Shown: positions 35,001 to 43,203 of the stretch, piece after piece
How the letters are laid out: every line of letters begins with the position of its first letter
Numbering within the stretch: the first letter of the stretch is position 1
Assembly (NCBI GenBank): GCA_040220855.1
Contig: JAVJVZ010000030.1
Location: forward strand, 1-64,000
Length of the DNA: 64,000 nucleotides
DNA from: JACKNG01 sp040220855
GTDB lineage: Bacteria; Pseudomonadota; Gammaproteobacteria; Ga0077536
Reading direction: 5' to 3'
Notes under the pieces: generated by a model
What the model saw: only the letters and a program-made list of their open reading frames with translations
The model's database searches: none
What the model was told of the DNA's origin: nothing
Program-made: the position numbers and the translations under genes

Positions 35001-35165
35001 TTCCTGCCCGGCGCCGGCTCGGAGCTCTATCGCGGCGTCGGCGCGATCGTGCTGTTCGGCCTCGTCGGCACCGCACTCGTCACGCTGACCTTCCTGCCCG
35101 CAGCCACGGTCGCGGTGCTGCGCTTCGGCGAGCACCGTGCCGGGAAGCGAGGCGCGCCGGGCTGA
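32019..35165 (+). CDS. RND efflux pump inner-membrane permease
   Basis: A 1048-aa RND transporter with the duplicated 12-helix design and two large periplasmic loops. Helix 4 carries GMTLDNAIVVLES, where the usual Asp-Asp proton relay reads Asp-Asn; helix 10 has LMGTVVNNPILVVHRA. The N-terminal ITVRTEWPSATPQDIE pore motif is typical of the HAE/Hme families. The Asp-Asn variant occurs in a subgroup close to multidrug pumps, but substrate class cannot be assigned. It pairs with the adaptor immediately upstream. Confidence 0.92.
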   Translation: MFAWLVRNGILVTVATLIVTVLGIAAALRIPVQMIPDLEVRTITVRTEWPSATPQDIEQEILIEQEKYLRTVPSLARLIAVAESGRAEIELEFPFGIDVTETLIRVNNALSQVPGYPENVDQPRIYAAAFSANSFMYFRIAPLPGNPRMLDMDMMRDFIEDQVRTRMETVPGVSQVDVRGGAERQVRVLLDAARLAERRLTVADVREALRARNRDVSGGEIESGKRRYLLRTIGRFENVAALEDLILRRRGDAVTTLGEVARVVLDHREVRDHSFVNGAPVIQLAVQREQGSNVIAIKRAMMAEVDAINAEVLEPAGMRLDLTSDDVRYVEASVFNVWKNLAIGAVLATLVMFAFLRSVRATTVGVLGIPICTIAAFIGLLATGRTINVISLAGVAFAIGMTLDNAIVVLESIELERRRGLGRIAAAVAGVQRVWPAVLASTLTTIMVFVPIVFIAEEAGQLYSDIAIAVTASILVSMLVAITVVPTASARLGIGAAPRADGRLRSCVLAGVGWLIDGRLRRALTLLAVAATSAAIVVVLTPPAEYLPEGEEPKAFATMNAPPGYNLATMSRVAEAVQDYFLPFVDADPARFDTGELAVPPLRYVNLRVAAQQLRIVAEPVDPAHILPLMDALAAHFEGYAGMRAFVSRGSIITSNDAGTRSIDLDISGARLSAIYAVAAAAYRRAREVFDNPRIQAEPPTLSLSQPLVEVQPDWRRAAELGLDVTDLGLAVAALTDGAYVDEFFLGDDKIDIFLYSEHGGTVDVDALDSLLIYAPGGSAVPLSSLARVVETVDTSIVRRVNGQRTVTLHIIPPPAIALESGVDIVRREVVGHLRAAGDIPADVGTDISGAADQLDATRAALADNYVVALIIVYLLLAAIFGHWGYPLLIMTTIPLGIAGGIAGLALLNAGGAALPLLGLPAVQQPFDMISMLGFLILMGTVVNNPILVVHRAVANVREEGLAPDAAVREAVESRLRPIAMSTVTTVCGLAPLVFLPGAGSELYRGVGAIVLFGLVGTALVTLTFLPAATVAVLRFGEHRAGKRGAPG

Positions 35166-35253
35166 GCAGCGCAGTCTGCTGGCGCGTAAATGAGCAGCGC
35201 AGCCGCGTACGCAACGCCGCCAACGGTATCCGCAGTAGCTTCTCGTCGTCCTG

Positions 35254-36069
35254 CTAAAGGGCGTGGTCGAAGGCGGCGCTTACCCGCTCCGCCCGCTTCC
35301 CGAAGTACTCGCGCGCCTCGCGGTGGGTGTGGATATAGAGGTCGTTGCGACGTATCGCGTCCAGCACCAGGGTGGCGACCGGGTCGACGTCGAGCAGGCG
35401 GCCGTCGAGCGCTGCGCGTTCCTCGTCGGTGTAGGTGCGGTTGGCGGTGGGGCCACCGAGCGCGTCGGGACGGTTGCGCGCGCTGAAGTCGATGTTGCTA
35501 ACCACGCGCATCGGGCACAGCACGGAGACGCCGATGCCGTGATGGCGGACGTCCTTGCGCAGCGACTCGGCGAGTGCGACCACGGCGGCCTTGGTCACGT
35601 TGTAGGGGCCGAGCTCACGGTTGGGCACGAGACCGGCGAAGCTCGCGGTGAACAGCACGTGACCGCCGCGGCCCTGTTCGATCATGCGCGGCACGAAGGA
35701 TTCCACGCCGTGGATACAACCCCACAGGTTGACGTCGACGGACCACTGCCAGTCGGCGTGGGTCATCTCCTGGGTGGCGCCGAATACCGCGACGCCGGCG
35801 TTGTTCATCACGATATCGACTGCGCCGTAGGTGTCCCAGGCGCGCGCGGCGAGGGCGTCGACGGCGTCGCGCGAGGAAACGTCGATGACGACGCCGATGG
35901 CCTGCCGTCCGGCGCGCTCGAGGTCGGCGACTGCCGCATCGAGTGCGGGCTGCTCGACGTCGGCGAGCACGAGCTTCGCACCGGCGGCGCCCAGCGCGCG
36001 CGCGACGGCGAGCCCGATGCCGCTCGCGCCGCCCGTGATGACCGCGACCTTGTCGTTGAAATCGTCCAT
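35254..36069 (-). CDS. SDR family NAD(P)-dependent oxidoreductase
   Basis: A 271-aa classical SDR. TGGASGIG (residues 13-20) binds the nucleotide, with Asp in VLADVEQP suggesting NAD preference. NNAGVAVFG and the catalytic YNVTK follow. The C-terminal third (about 195-260) is longer than minimal SDRs and ends FGKRAERVSAAFDHAL. ATG 36069 has a G-rich ribosome binding site (GGGGGA) 11 bases upstream; the longer frame to 36315 is low complexity. The substrate is unknown. It is convergent with the efflux genes and divergent from the ankyrin gene. Confidence 0.87.
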   Translation of the reverse strand: MDDFNDKVAVITGGASGIGLAVARALGAAGAKLVLADVEQPALDAAVADLERAGRQAIGVVIDVSSRDAVDALAARAWDTYGAVDIVMNNAGVAVFGATQEMTHADWQWSVDVNLWGCIHGVESFVPRMIEQGRGGHVLFTASFAGLVPNRELGPYNVTKAAVVALAESLRKDVRHHGIGVSVLCPMRVVSNIDFSARNRPDALGGPTANRTYTDEERAALDGRLLDVDPVATLVLDAIRRNDLYIHTHREAREYFGKRAERVSAAFDHAL

Positions 36070-36299
36070 CTGCGTGATATTCCCCCGTAAAGCTCGAATC
36101 TGAACGTGCCCGGTAACACTGGCTGACCGAACGCGCCAGGCAGCACCGCCAAGTGCCATGGTAGGGGGTCGCGGCGGTGATGCCGAGCCCCGCGTTGCGA
36201 TGCGGACGACAGCGACGCTCAAGCCGATCGCGGGGTGGCCGCTGGAGGGGGCATGAACATGCGGGCAGCCTCTGTCTCCATCGCTTCGAGTCGCGACCG

Positions 36300-37931
36300 A
36301 TGAGCGGCGGGCCACGCCGGCGCACGCCCTGGCTGCTGCTGGCAGTCGGCATGCTGGCGCTCGCCGCGCTCGGGCTTGCTACGCTGGTGGTGCCCGATGG
36401 CCCGGGCGCCCTGGTGCTGGTGCTGCCGTGGCTCGCTGTCGTCGCGCTGCACGTGCTGCTCGGGCCGCCGGCGGTGGTGCTCGCGTGGCGGCGTCGGCAG
36501 CATCTCGCTTGGGCGCTTGCGCTGGTCTATTTCGGCGGCTTCCTCGGCTGGCACCTGTGGTACTGGGCGACGGTCAACGAACTGCCGCAGCGGCTGGCCG
36601 CACAGTACACCGAGACGTTCGCGCCCGCCGACCATGCGCTACTCGAGGCGGTGCGCCACGGGACGCTCGACGCCGCCGGACTCGCGCGCCTGCGCGCCGC
36701 GGGCGCGCGGCTCGACCGGCCTGCCCCGGAGGGCTACGGCCTGGTCGTCCCGGCCGCGGCGCACGCCGACGGCGCGGTGCTCGCGCTGCTCCTCGATGCC
36801 GGTCTGCCAGTCGCTGGCGCCGACGGTGCGCGGGCGCTGGCCGCGGCCGTACGTAACCGCCGCGAGCGCGCAGTGGATATATTGCTGGCGGCCGGTGTTG
36901 CTGCCGACGCGGTCGCGCCGGACGCGCCCACGCCGCTGTGCCTTGCGGTCAACGCGGGCGTACGCGGCAATCTCGAAGCAACGGCATTGGCCATCGTTGC
37001 ACGGCTCCTCGCCGCCGGCGCCGATCCGAACCTGCCGTGCACCGCGGTACGCAGCGCATACCACAGCGTCATCGAGCAGCAGCAGGTCAACACGCTGGAA
37101 CTGCTGCGCGAACATGGTCGGAAACTCGCCGCCGACAGCGATGACCCGCGCATCGCGCGAACGCTGGCGGCAGCCGTGCGGCGCGAGGACCAGCGACTGC
37201 TCGCCCTGCTGCTCGCGGCCGGCGTCCCCGGCGAGGATGCGCTCGCGCAGGCGCTCGAGCAGCGCCGCCCGGCGGTGGTCGAAGTGCTTCTGCAGCACGG
37301 CGCGAATGCCGCTGCACGGCCCTACCTCAACCGCGTGGTGTACGACGAGTCGACCCATACCCTGCATGCAGCACTGCTCGCCCACGGCGCCGATCCGACG
37401 CTCACCGATGCACGCGGACGCGACGCGCTGGCAAGCGTGTCACCGCGGGCGCCGCGTGCACTGCTCGAGGAGCTGGTCGCGGCCGGCGCCGATATCGACG
37501 CGAGCCGTGTCGACGGCGAGCCGCTGCTCATCGCGCGTCTCACCCCGGTGCCGGCCGAGCGGGCGTTCCCGCGGCACCTGCTGGCGCTCGGTGCCGATGC
37601 CGACGTGCGTGGGAGCGACGACATGACGGCCTTGCTGCGTGCGAGCCGCATGCAGGACGTCGAAATGCTCGCGGCGCTCGCTGCCGCCGGTGCCAATCCG
37701 CGCGTGGTCGACACGCGCGGACGCAACGCGCTGCATCACGCGCTCGATACCGCCGACCGGGGTGACACCGTGGCGGCGCTGCTCGCGCTCGGCGTGCCAG
37801 CGACACGGCGTGACACCGACGGCGCAACACCGCCCTGTCTCGCGCAGCAACGCCGGCGTCGACACGCGCTGGCCGTCTTCGCCGCCGCCGGCATCGAGCC
37901 GCGCGCCTGCAACGTCGGCGCCGCCCGCTGA
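36300..37931 (+). CDS. ankyrin-repeat membrane protein
   Basis: A 543-aa protein with two or three N-terminal membrane helices (LLLAVGMLALAALGLATLVV, then ALVLVLPWLAVVALHVLL, and ALALVYFGGFLGWHLWYW) followed by ankyrin-type repeats from about residue 100 to the end. Repeat signatures include LLAAGADPNLP, LLQHGANAAARP, LLAHGADPTLTDARGRDAL and NPRVVDTRGRNALHHAL. The ankyrin part is likely a protein-binding scaffold on the membrane. ATG 36300 gives a sensible positive-inside start. It has no partner gene nearby. Confidence 0.82.
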   Translation: MSGGPRRRTPWLLLAVGMLALAALGLATLVVPDGPGALVLVLPWLAVVALHVLLGPPAVVLAWRRRQHLAWALALVYFGGFLGWHLWYWATVNELPQRLAAQYTETFAPADHALLEAVRHGTLDAAGLARLRAAGARLDRPAPEGYGLVVPAAAHADGAVLALLLDAGLPVAGADGARALAAAVRNRRERAVDILLAAGVAADAVAPDAPTPLCLAVNAGVRGNLEATALAIVARLLAAGADPNLPCTAVRSAYHSVIEQQQVNTLELLREHGRKLAADSDDPRIARTLAAAVRREDQRLLALLLAAGVPGEDALAQALEQRRPAVVEVLLQHGANAAARPYLNRVVYDESTHTLHAALLAHGADPTLTDARGRDALASVSPRAPRALLEELVAAGADIDASRVDGEPLLIARLTPVPAERAFPRHLLALGADADVRGSDDMTALLRASRMQDVEMLAALAAAGANPRVVDTRGRNALHHALDTADRGDTVAALLALGVPATRRDTDGATPPCLAQQRRRRHALAVFAAAGIEPRACNVGAAR

Positions 37932-38038
37932 CCATGGCGTGGGGCGGCTGTCCGTTTGTGTAAACTGGGCGCGGCGCGCTGCCGCATCCCGGGCGGCGCG
38001 CACCCGGCACGACGATCGCGAAGAACAAGACCGCCCCC

Positions 38039-38806
38039 ATGCCAGCGTTGCCTGCACCCGCGCCGCTCGACCCGCGAGCGAGCGCGCTGTTCCTCGACCT
38101 CGATGGCACCCTGATCGGTTTCGGTGCGACGCCGACGGCGGTCGTCGTTTCCCCCGCCCTGCGCGAGCTCCTCGCGCGACTCGACGTGCTCACCGATGGC
38201 GCCCTTGCGGTCGTCAGTGGCCGGCGGCTGGCCACGCTCGATGCCCTGCTCGCACCGCTCGAACTCGCACTCGCCGGCCTGCACGGGCTCGAGCGGCGTC
38301 GCGCCGATGGCCAGGTCGAATCCCTCGCCGGCGACGGTGCCGCCCTGCTCAGCGAGGTGCGCACGGTGTTCGAACGGGCGACCGCCGCGGCCGAGGGCCT
38401 GCTCGTCGAAGACAAGGGCGCCGCGCTCGCGCTGCATTACCGCGCCGCGCCAGCGCAGGCCGAGCGCGTGGAGGCGCTGGCACGCGAGCTCGAGGCCGCG
38501 CTGCCGCCGCAACTCGTCATGCAGCGCGGCCACATGGTGGTCGAGGTGCGCGCGGCGGGGGCGGACAAGGGCACGGCCATCGAGGCTTTCATGGCCGAGC
38601 CGCCATTCCGCGGCCGGCACGCGGTATTCGTCGGTGACGATCGCACCGATGAACATGGCTTCGCCGTGGTCAACGCGCGCGGCGGGCTGTCGGTGAAGGT
38701 CGGTGACGGTCCGACCGCGGCCACCACCCGCCTGCCCGATCCGGACGCAGTGCTGCGCTGGTTGGCCGAGGGCGTCGCCCGTCAAGCAAGAGGAGAACAT
38801 GCATGA
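38039..38806 (+). CDS. otsB: trehalose-6-phosphate phosphatase
   Basis: A 255-aa HAD-superfamily phosphatase that turns trehalose 6-phosphate into trehalose. The nucleophile motif is LFLDLDGTL (D20, D22); VVSGRR supplies motif II; ADKGTAIEAF holds the Lys; FVGDDRTDEHGF is the metal-binding motif IV that marks OtsB. The length fits the family. First gene of an operon; its stop overlaps the GH15 start as ATGA. Confidence 0.93.
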   Translation: MPALPAPAPLDPRASALFLDLDGTLIGFGATPTAVVVSPALRELLARLDVLTDGALAVVSGRRLATLDALLAPLELALAGLHGLERRRADGQVESLAGDGAALLSEVRTVFERATAAAEGLLVEDKGAALALHYRAAPAQAERVEALARELEAALPPQLVMQRGHMVVEVRAAGADKGTAIEAFMAEPPFRGRHAVFVGDDRTDEHGFAVVNARGGLSVKVGDGPTAATTRLPDPDAVLRWLAEGVARQARGEHA

Positions 38807-40593
38807 GTTCGCTCGATCTCGGCCTCATCGGCAATTCCACCATTGCCGCGCTGATCGACGCCGACGGTGCCATCGTGTGGGCCTGCGTGCCACGCTTCGA
38901 CGGGGAGCCGGTGTTCGATGCGTTGCTGCGCGGCGACCAGCACGCCGACGATGCACGCGGGCTCTTCGTGGTCGAACTCGTCGACTGCGTACGCAGCGAG
39001 CAGGAGTACGTGCGCAACACGGCGGTGCTGGTGACTCGTCTCTACACGGAGGATGGCGCAGCCATCGAGATCACCGACTTCGCGCCGCGCTTCAAGCAGT
39101 TCGGCCGCACTTTCCGCCCGGTCATGCTGGTGCGCCAGGTGCGCCCGCTGGCCGGCACCCCGCGCGTGCGCGTGCGGCTGCGGCCAGAGGCCGGTCATGG
39201 CGCCGTGCCGGTGACCGTCACCCACGGCAGCAACCATATTCGCTACGTGCTGCCGGACCTCGTGATGCGACTCACCACTGACGGCTCGGTGAGTGCGGTG
39301 CTCGATGAACTGCCGCAGGTGCTCGACGAGCCGCTCACGCTCCTGCTCGGTCCCGACGAGACCTGCCCGGACAACGTGCGCACGCTGGCGCAGCGCTTCT
39401 ACGAGGAAACCTGTGACTACTGGTACGAGTGGGTGCGCTATCTCGGTATCCCGTTCGAGTGGCAGAGCGCCGTGATCCGCGCCGCCATCACGTTGAAGTT
39501 GAACGCCTACGACGACACCGGCGCGATCATCGCCGCGGTCACGAGCTCCGTTCCGGAAGCTCCCGACAGCGGGCGCACCTGGGATTATCGTCACTGCTGG
39601 CTGCGCGACGCCTGGTTCGTCGTCGCCGCGCTCAACCGCCTCGGCGCGACGCTCACCATGGAGCGTTACCTCGCCTGGATCATCAACCGGATCGCCGACT
39701 CGAGCGATGGCCAGCTCGGCCCGGTCTATCGCATCAACGGCACCACCGCGCTGGACGAGCACGTCGTCGACGCCCTGCCGGGTTACCGCGGCATGGGGCC
39801 GGTACGCATGGGCAACGCGGCCTGGACGCAGGTGCAAAACGACGTCTACGGCGCTGCCGTACTGGCCGCCGCGCACGTCTTCTACGACGAGCGCCTGCGC
39901 CACACCGGTGACGCCAGCCTGTTCGCCCGCCTCGAGATCCTGGGCCATCGCGCGGCAGAGAAGTACGCCACGCCAGACGCCGGGCTGTGGGAATACCGTG
40001 CCATCGCCAAGGTGCACACCTTCTCCGCGGTGATGTGCTGGGCCGCCTGCGACCGCCTCGCGCGCATCGCGGCGCATCTCGGCCTCGACGAACGCCATCG
40101 ATACTGGCGTATGCAGGCTGACGCCATGCATGCCGACATCACGGCGCGGGCGTGGAACGCCGAGATGAACTGTTTCGTCGAGAGCTTCGGCGGGCGCGAT
40201 CTCGATGCCAGCCTGCTGCTGCTCGCCCAGCTCGGTTTCGTCGCCGCCGAGGACCCGCGCTTCCACGGTACCGTCGCCGCCGTCGAGCGTCACCTCAAGC
40301 GTGGCGACTTCCTGCTCCGCTATGCCACCGAGGACGACTTCGGGCTGCCCGAAACCGCCTTCACGGTGTGCACGTTCTGGTATGTCGACGCCCTGCACGC
40401 GATCGGCCGCGGCGAGGAAGCCCGCGCCCTGTTCGAGGACCTGCTGCGGCACCGCAACCGCCACGGACTCCTGTCCGAAGACATCGATCCGCGTACCGGC
40501 GAACTGTGGGGCAACTTCCCGCAGACCTATTCGATGGTCGGCCTGATCAATTCGGCGTTGCGCTTGTCGCGGCCGTGGGAGGGCGAGTTCTGA
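38803..40593 (+). CDS. glycoside hydrolase family 15 protein
   Basis: A 596-aa cytoplasmic GH15 enzyme (glucoamylase/trehalase-like alpha,alpha-barrel). The N-terminal LGLIGNSTIAALID and PRFDGEPVFDAL, the mid-region RTWDYRHCWLRDAWF (substrate-binding R/W/D), and the C-terminal LLSEDIDPRTGELWGNFPQTYSM carrying the catalytic acid are all typical. GH15 members next to otsB/otsA are widespread; some act as trehalases, others as glucoamylases. Translation is coupled to otsB by a 4-bp overlap. No signal peptide, so it acts on an intracellular glucan or trehalose. Confidence 0.9.
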   Translation: MSSLDLGLIGNSTIAALIDADGAIVWACVPRFDGEPVFDALLRGDQHADDARGLFVVELVDCVRSEQEYVRNTAVLVTRLYTEDGAAIEITDFAPRFKQFGRTFRPVMLVRQVRPLAGTPRVRVRLRPEAGHGAVPVTVTHGSNHIRYVLPDLVMRLTTDGSVSAVLDELPQVLDEPLTLLLGPDETCPDNVRTLAQRFYEETCDYWYEWVRYLGIPFEWQSAVIRAAITLKLNAYDDTGAIIAAVTSSVPEAPDSGRTWDYRHCWLRDAWFVVAALNRLGATLTMERYLAWIINRIADSSDGQLGPVYRINGTTALDEHVVDALPGYRGMGPVRMGNAAWTQVQNDVYGAAVLAAAHVFYDERLRHTGDASLFARLEILGHRAAEKYATPDAGLWEYRAIAKVHTFSAVMCWAACDRLARIAAHLGLDERHRYWRMQADAMHADITARAWNAEMNCFVESFGGRDLDASLLLLAQLGFVAAEDPRFHGTVAAVERHLKRGDFLLRYATEDDFGLPETAFTVCTFWYVDALHAIGRGEEARALFEDLLRHRNRHGLLSEDIDPRTGELWGNFPQTYSMVGLINSALRLSRPWEGEF

Positions 40594-40775
40594 GCACGCA
40601 AGGGCGTGCCGGCGCCGCGCGGCGCTCGGCGTGACAAGCGTGCGCACACCGTAACCGGGAGGACCGATGGAACATCCAGGCAGCGCAGCATCCACCCGCA
40701 CCGGCCGCACGCCCGCGCGCCGCGCCGTGCGGCGCCTGTACGATGCAAGGACGGCCGGCTGTCGTCGGCCCCGCC

Positions 40776-42170
40776 ATGCCTAGCGGCAAGCCCGGCGGAC
40801 GCCTCGTCGTCGTCTCCAACCGTTGCACGGTGCCGCGTGCCGGCAGCGCCCCGGGTGGTCTCGCGGTGGCGCTGAACGCCGCGCTGCGCGAGAGCGGGGG
40901 CGTGTGGTTCGGCTGGGACGGCAGCATTGCCGACAGCACTCGCCGCGTCCCGCAGCGCGACGACGTCGACGGCATCAACTACGCCACCGTGCCGCTGCAG
41001 AAGCGCGATTACGAGGAGTACTACAAGGGCTACGCCAACCGCGTGCTGTGGCCTTTGTTCCACTACCGCATCGACGCCATGCAGTTCGCGCCCGAGTACC
41101 GCGAAGGCTATCGGCGCACGAACGAGTACCTCGCGCGCAAGCTGATGCACGTGCTCGACGACAACGACGTCATCTGGGTGCACGACTATCACCTGATCCC
41201 GCTCGGTCACGAGCTGCGCTCCGCCGGCATCGACAGCCCCATCGGCTTTTTCCTGCACATCCCGTTTCCGCCCTTCGACGTGTTGCGCACCCTGCCCGGG
41301 TACGTGCACATCCTGTGGGCGTTCTGCGCCTACGACCTGATTGGTTTCCAGACCGACAACGACCTGCGCAACTTCGTCGACTGCATCGTGCGCGGCACCG
41401 GCGCCGAGGTCGATGGCGACGGCAACATCGCCTGGGGGTATCGCCGCTCGCGCGCGGGCGCGTTCCCGATCAGCATCGATGCCCACGAGGTGCGCGCGAT
41501 GGTCGGCAACGGCCGTGACGTCAAGACCGTGCGGCGCCTGCAGCAGAGCCTGCACGGCCGCCAGCTGGTCATCGGCGTCGATCGGCTCGATTACTCCAAG
41601 GGACTGCCCGACCGTTTTCTCGCCTACGAGCGCATGCTCGACAAGTATCCGGAGACGGTCGGTGACGTGGTCTATCTGCAGGTCGCGCAGCCGTCGCGCG
41701 AGGACGTGCCGGAATACAACGCGCTGCGCCTGCGCCTCGAGGCGATCGTCGGCGAGATCAACGGCCGCTTCGCCGAGTTCGACTGGATGCCGCTGCGCTA
41801 CCTGAACAAGGCCTACGCACGACCGACGATCATGAACTTCCTGGCGCTGGCCCGGGTCGGGCTGGTGACACCGCTGCGTGACGGCATGAATCTCGTCGCC
41901 AAGGAATACGTCGCCGCGCAGGACCCGTCCAATCCCGGCGTGCTGGTATTGTCGGAGATGACCGGCGCCGCACAGGAACTCGACAGCGCGTTGCGCGTCA
42001 ACCCGCACGATCATGACGGTATTGCAGACGCCGTGCTCACCGCGCTCAAGATGCCGCTCGACGAGCGCGTCGATCGCTGGCAGGCGGCCTACAACGTGAT
42101 CACCGGTAACGACATCTTCGCGTGGTCGGCGCGCTTCCTTGCGGCGCTGCGCGGTACGCTGCGCCCATGA
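40776..42170 (+). CDS. otsA: trehalose-6-phosphate synthase
   Basis: A 464-aa GT20 glycosyltransferase joining UDP-glucose and glucose 6-phosphate. VVVSNR and APGGLAVAL at the N-terminus, WVHDYHLIPLG, GFFLHIPFPPFD, GVDRLDYSKGLPDRF and TPLRDGMNLVAKEY are the family blocks. I chose ATG 40776 because MPSGKPGGRLVVVSNR matches the family start; ATG 40743 is also in frame and neither has a strong ribosome binding site. The 182-bp gap after GH15 may hold a promoter. Its stop overlaps the glk start as ATGA. Confidence 0.92.
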   Translation: MPSGKPGGRLVVVSNRCTVPRAGSAPGGLAVALNAALRESGGVWFGWDGSIADSTRRVPQRDDVDGINYATVPLQKRDYEEYYKGYANRVLWPLFHYRIDAMQFAPEYREGYRRTNEYLARKLMHVLDDNDVIWVHDYHLIPLGHELRSAGIDSPIGFFLHIPFPPFDVLRTLPGYVHILWAFCAYDLIGFQTDNDLRNFVDCIVRGTGAEVDGDGNIAWGYRRSRAGAFPISIDAHEVRAMVGNGRDVKTVRRLQQSLHGRQLVIGVDRLDYSKGLPDRFLAYERMLDKYPETVGDVVYLQVAQPSREDVPEYNALRLRLEAIVGEINGRFAEFDWMPLRYLNKAYARPTIMNFLALARVGLVTPLRDGMNLVAKEYVAAQDPSNPGVLVLSEMTGAAQELDSALRVNPHDHDGIADAVLTALKMPLDERVDRWQAAYNVITGNDIFAWSARFLAALRGTLRP

Positions 42171-43105
42171 GCGCGCGCGCCACACTGATTGGCGACATCG
42201 GCGGTACCAACACGCGCCTGGCCCTCGCCGACGCCGCCGGCTGCGGCGACACGGCGCGTTACGACAACGCTGCCGTGGGGACGCTCGAGGCCTGCCTTGA
42301 CGACTACCTGCGGCGCGGCGGGCTGCTTGCAGCCGATCTCGACCTGCTGCTCGCCGTGGCCGCACCGGTCAGTGGCGACTGCGTGCGCCTGACCAACCTC
42401 GACTGGCTGCTCGATGGCGCCGTGCTCGGTGCGCGCTTCGGCTTCCGCGCGGTCCGCTTCGTCAATGATTTCGTGGCGCTCGCCTGGGCGGTGCCGGCCC
42501 TCGCCGCGGCTGATTCCGTCGCCATTGGCGGCGGTGCCGCGCGTCCCGATGCGCCGGTGCTGGTGCTCGGACCTGGCACCGGCTTCGGCGCGAGCCTGTG
42601 GTTACCGCACGGCGGGGCGCTGGCGAGCGAAGCCGGGCATGCGCTCATCAGTGCCGTCAGCGACGAAGAGCTGGCACTGCTCGAACGGGTGCGCGCGCAG
42701 CTCGGTGCGCCGCCCTCGATCGAGCAGCTCGTCTCCGGCCCGGGGCTCGAGCGCCTGTATCGCGTGCTGGGTGGTCCGCCAGCCGACGCCGCGACGGTGT
42801 ACGCCGCGGCACTCGCCGGCGACGACGACATCGCGCTCGCCGCGCTCGGCCACTTCCATGCCTTCGCCGGGATCGCCGCACGCAACCTCGCGCTGGCCAC
42901 CGGCGCGCGCGGCGGTGTCTACCTCGCCGGCGGTATCCTGCCGCGCGCGCCGGCTGCGCTCAGGCGTTCGCGCTTCCGTGAACGCTTCGAGACGCCGGCG
43001 CCGCTGCCAGGCTACCTCGAAGCGATTCCGACGCGGCTCGTGGTGCACCCGGAACCCGCGCTGCTCGGCCTTGCGCGTCTCGCCACGTCCGACACGGCGG
43101 CATGA
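42167..43105 (+). CDS. glk: glucokinase
   Basis: A 312-aa bacterial glucokinase (Glk, PF02685 type) that phosphorylates glucose with ATP. The phosphate-binding GDIGGTNTRLALAD starts the protein; VRFVNDFVALAWAV carries the catalytic Asp; LGPGTGFGASLW and SEAGHAL follow, and GVYLAGGILPRA is the late ATP motif. The 4-bp overlap with otsA shows coupled expression: glucose freed by GH15 would be turned into the glucose 6-phosphate that OtsA uses (inference from context). Confidence 0.93.
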   Translation: MSARATLIGDIGGTNTRLALADAAGCGDTARYDNAAVGTLEACLDDYLRRGGLLAADLDLLLAVAAPVSGDCVRLTNLDWLLDGAVLGARFGFRAVRFVNDFVALAWAVPALAAADSVAIGGGAARPDAPVLVLGPGTGFGASLWLPHGGALASEAGHALISAVSDEELALLERVRAQLGAPPSIEQLVSGPGLERLYRVLGGPPADAATVYAAALAGDDDIALAALGHFHAFAGIAARNLALATGARGGVYLAGGILPRAPAALRRSRFRERFETPAPLPGYLEAIPTRLVVHPEPALLGLARLATSDTAA

Positions 43106-43203
43106 CGGGCGTGTGATCGTCGCGTGACACAGCGCGGGCGCGACCATCGGAGCTGCGCTCGATCAACTCACCCGGCACGCTGCGGCGCTAGCCTCGACGC
43201 ACC

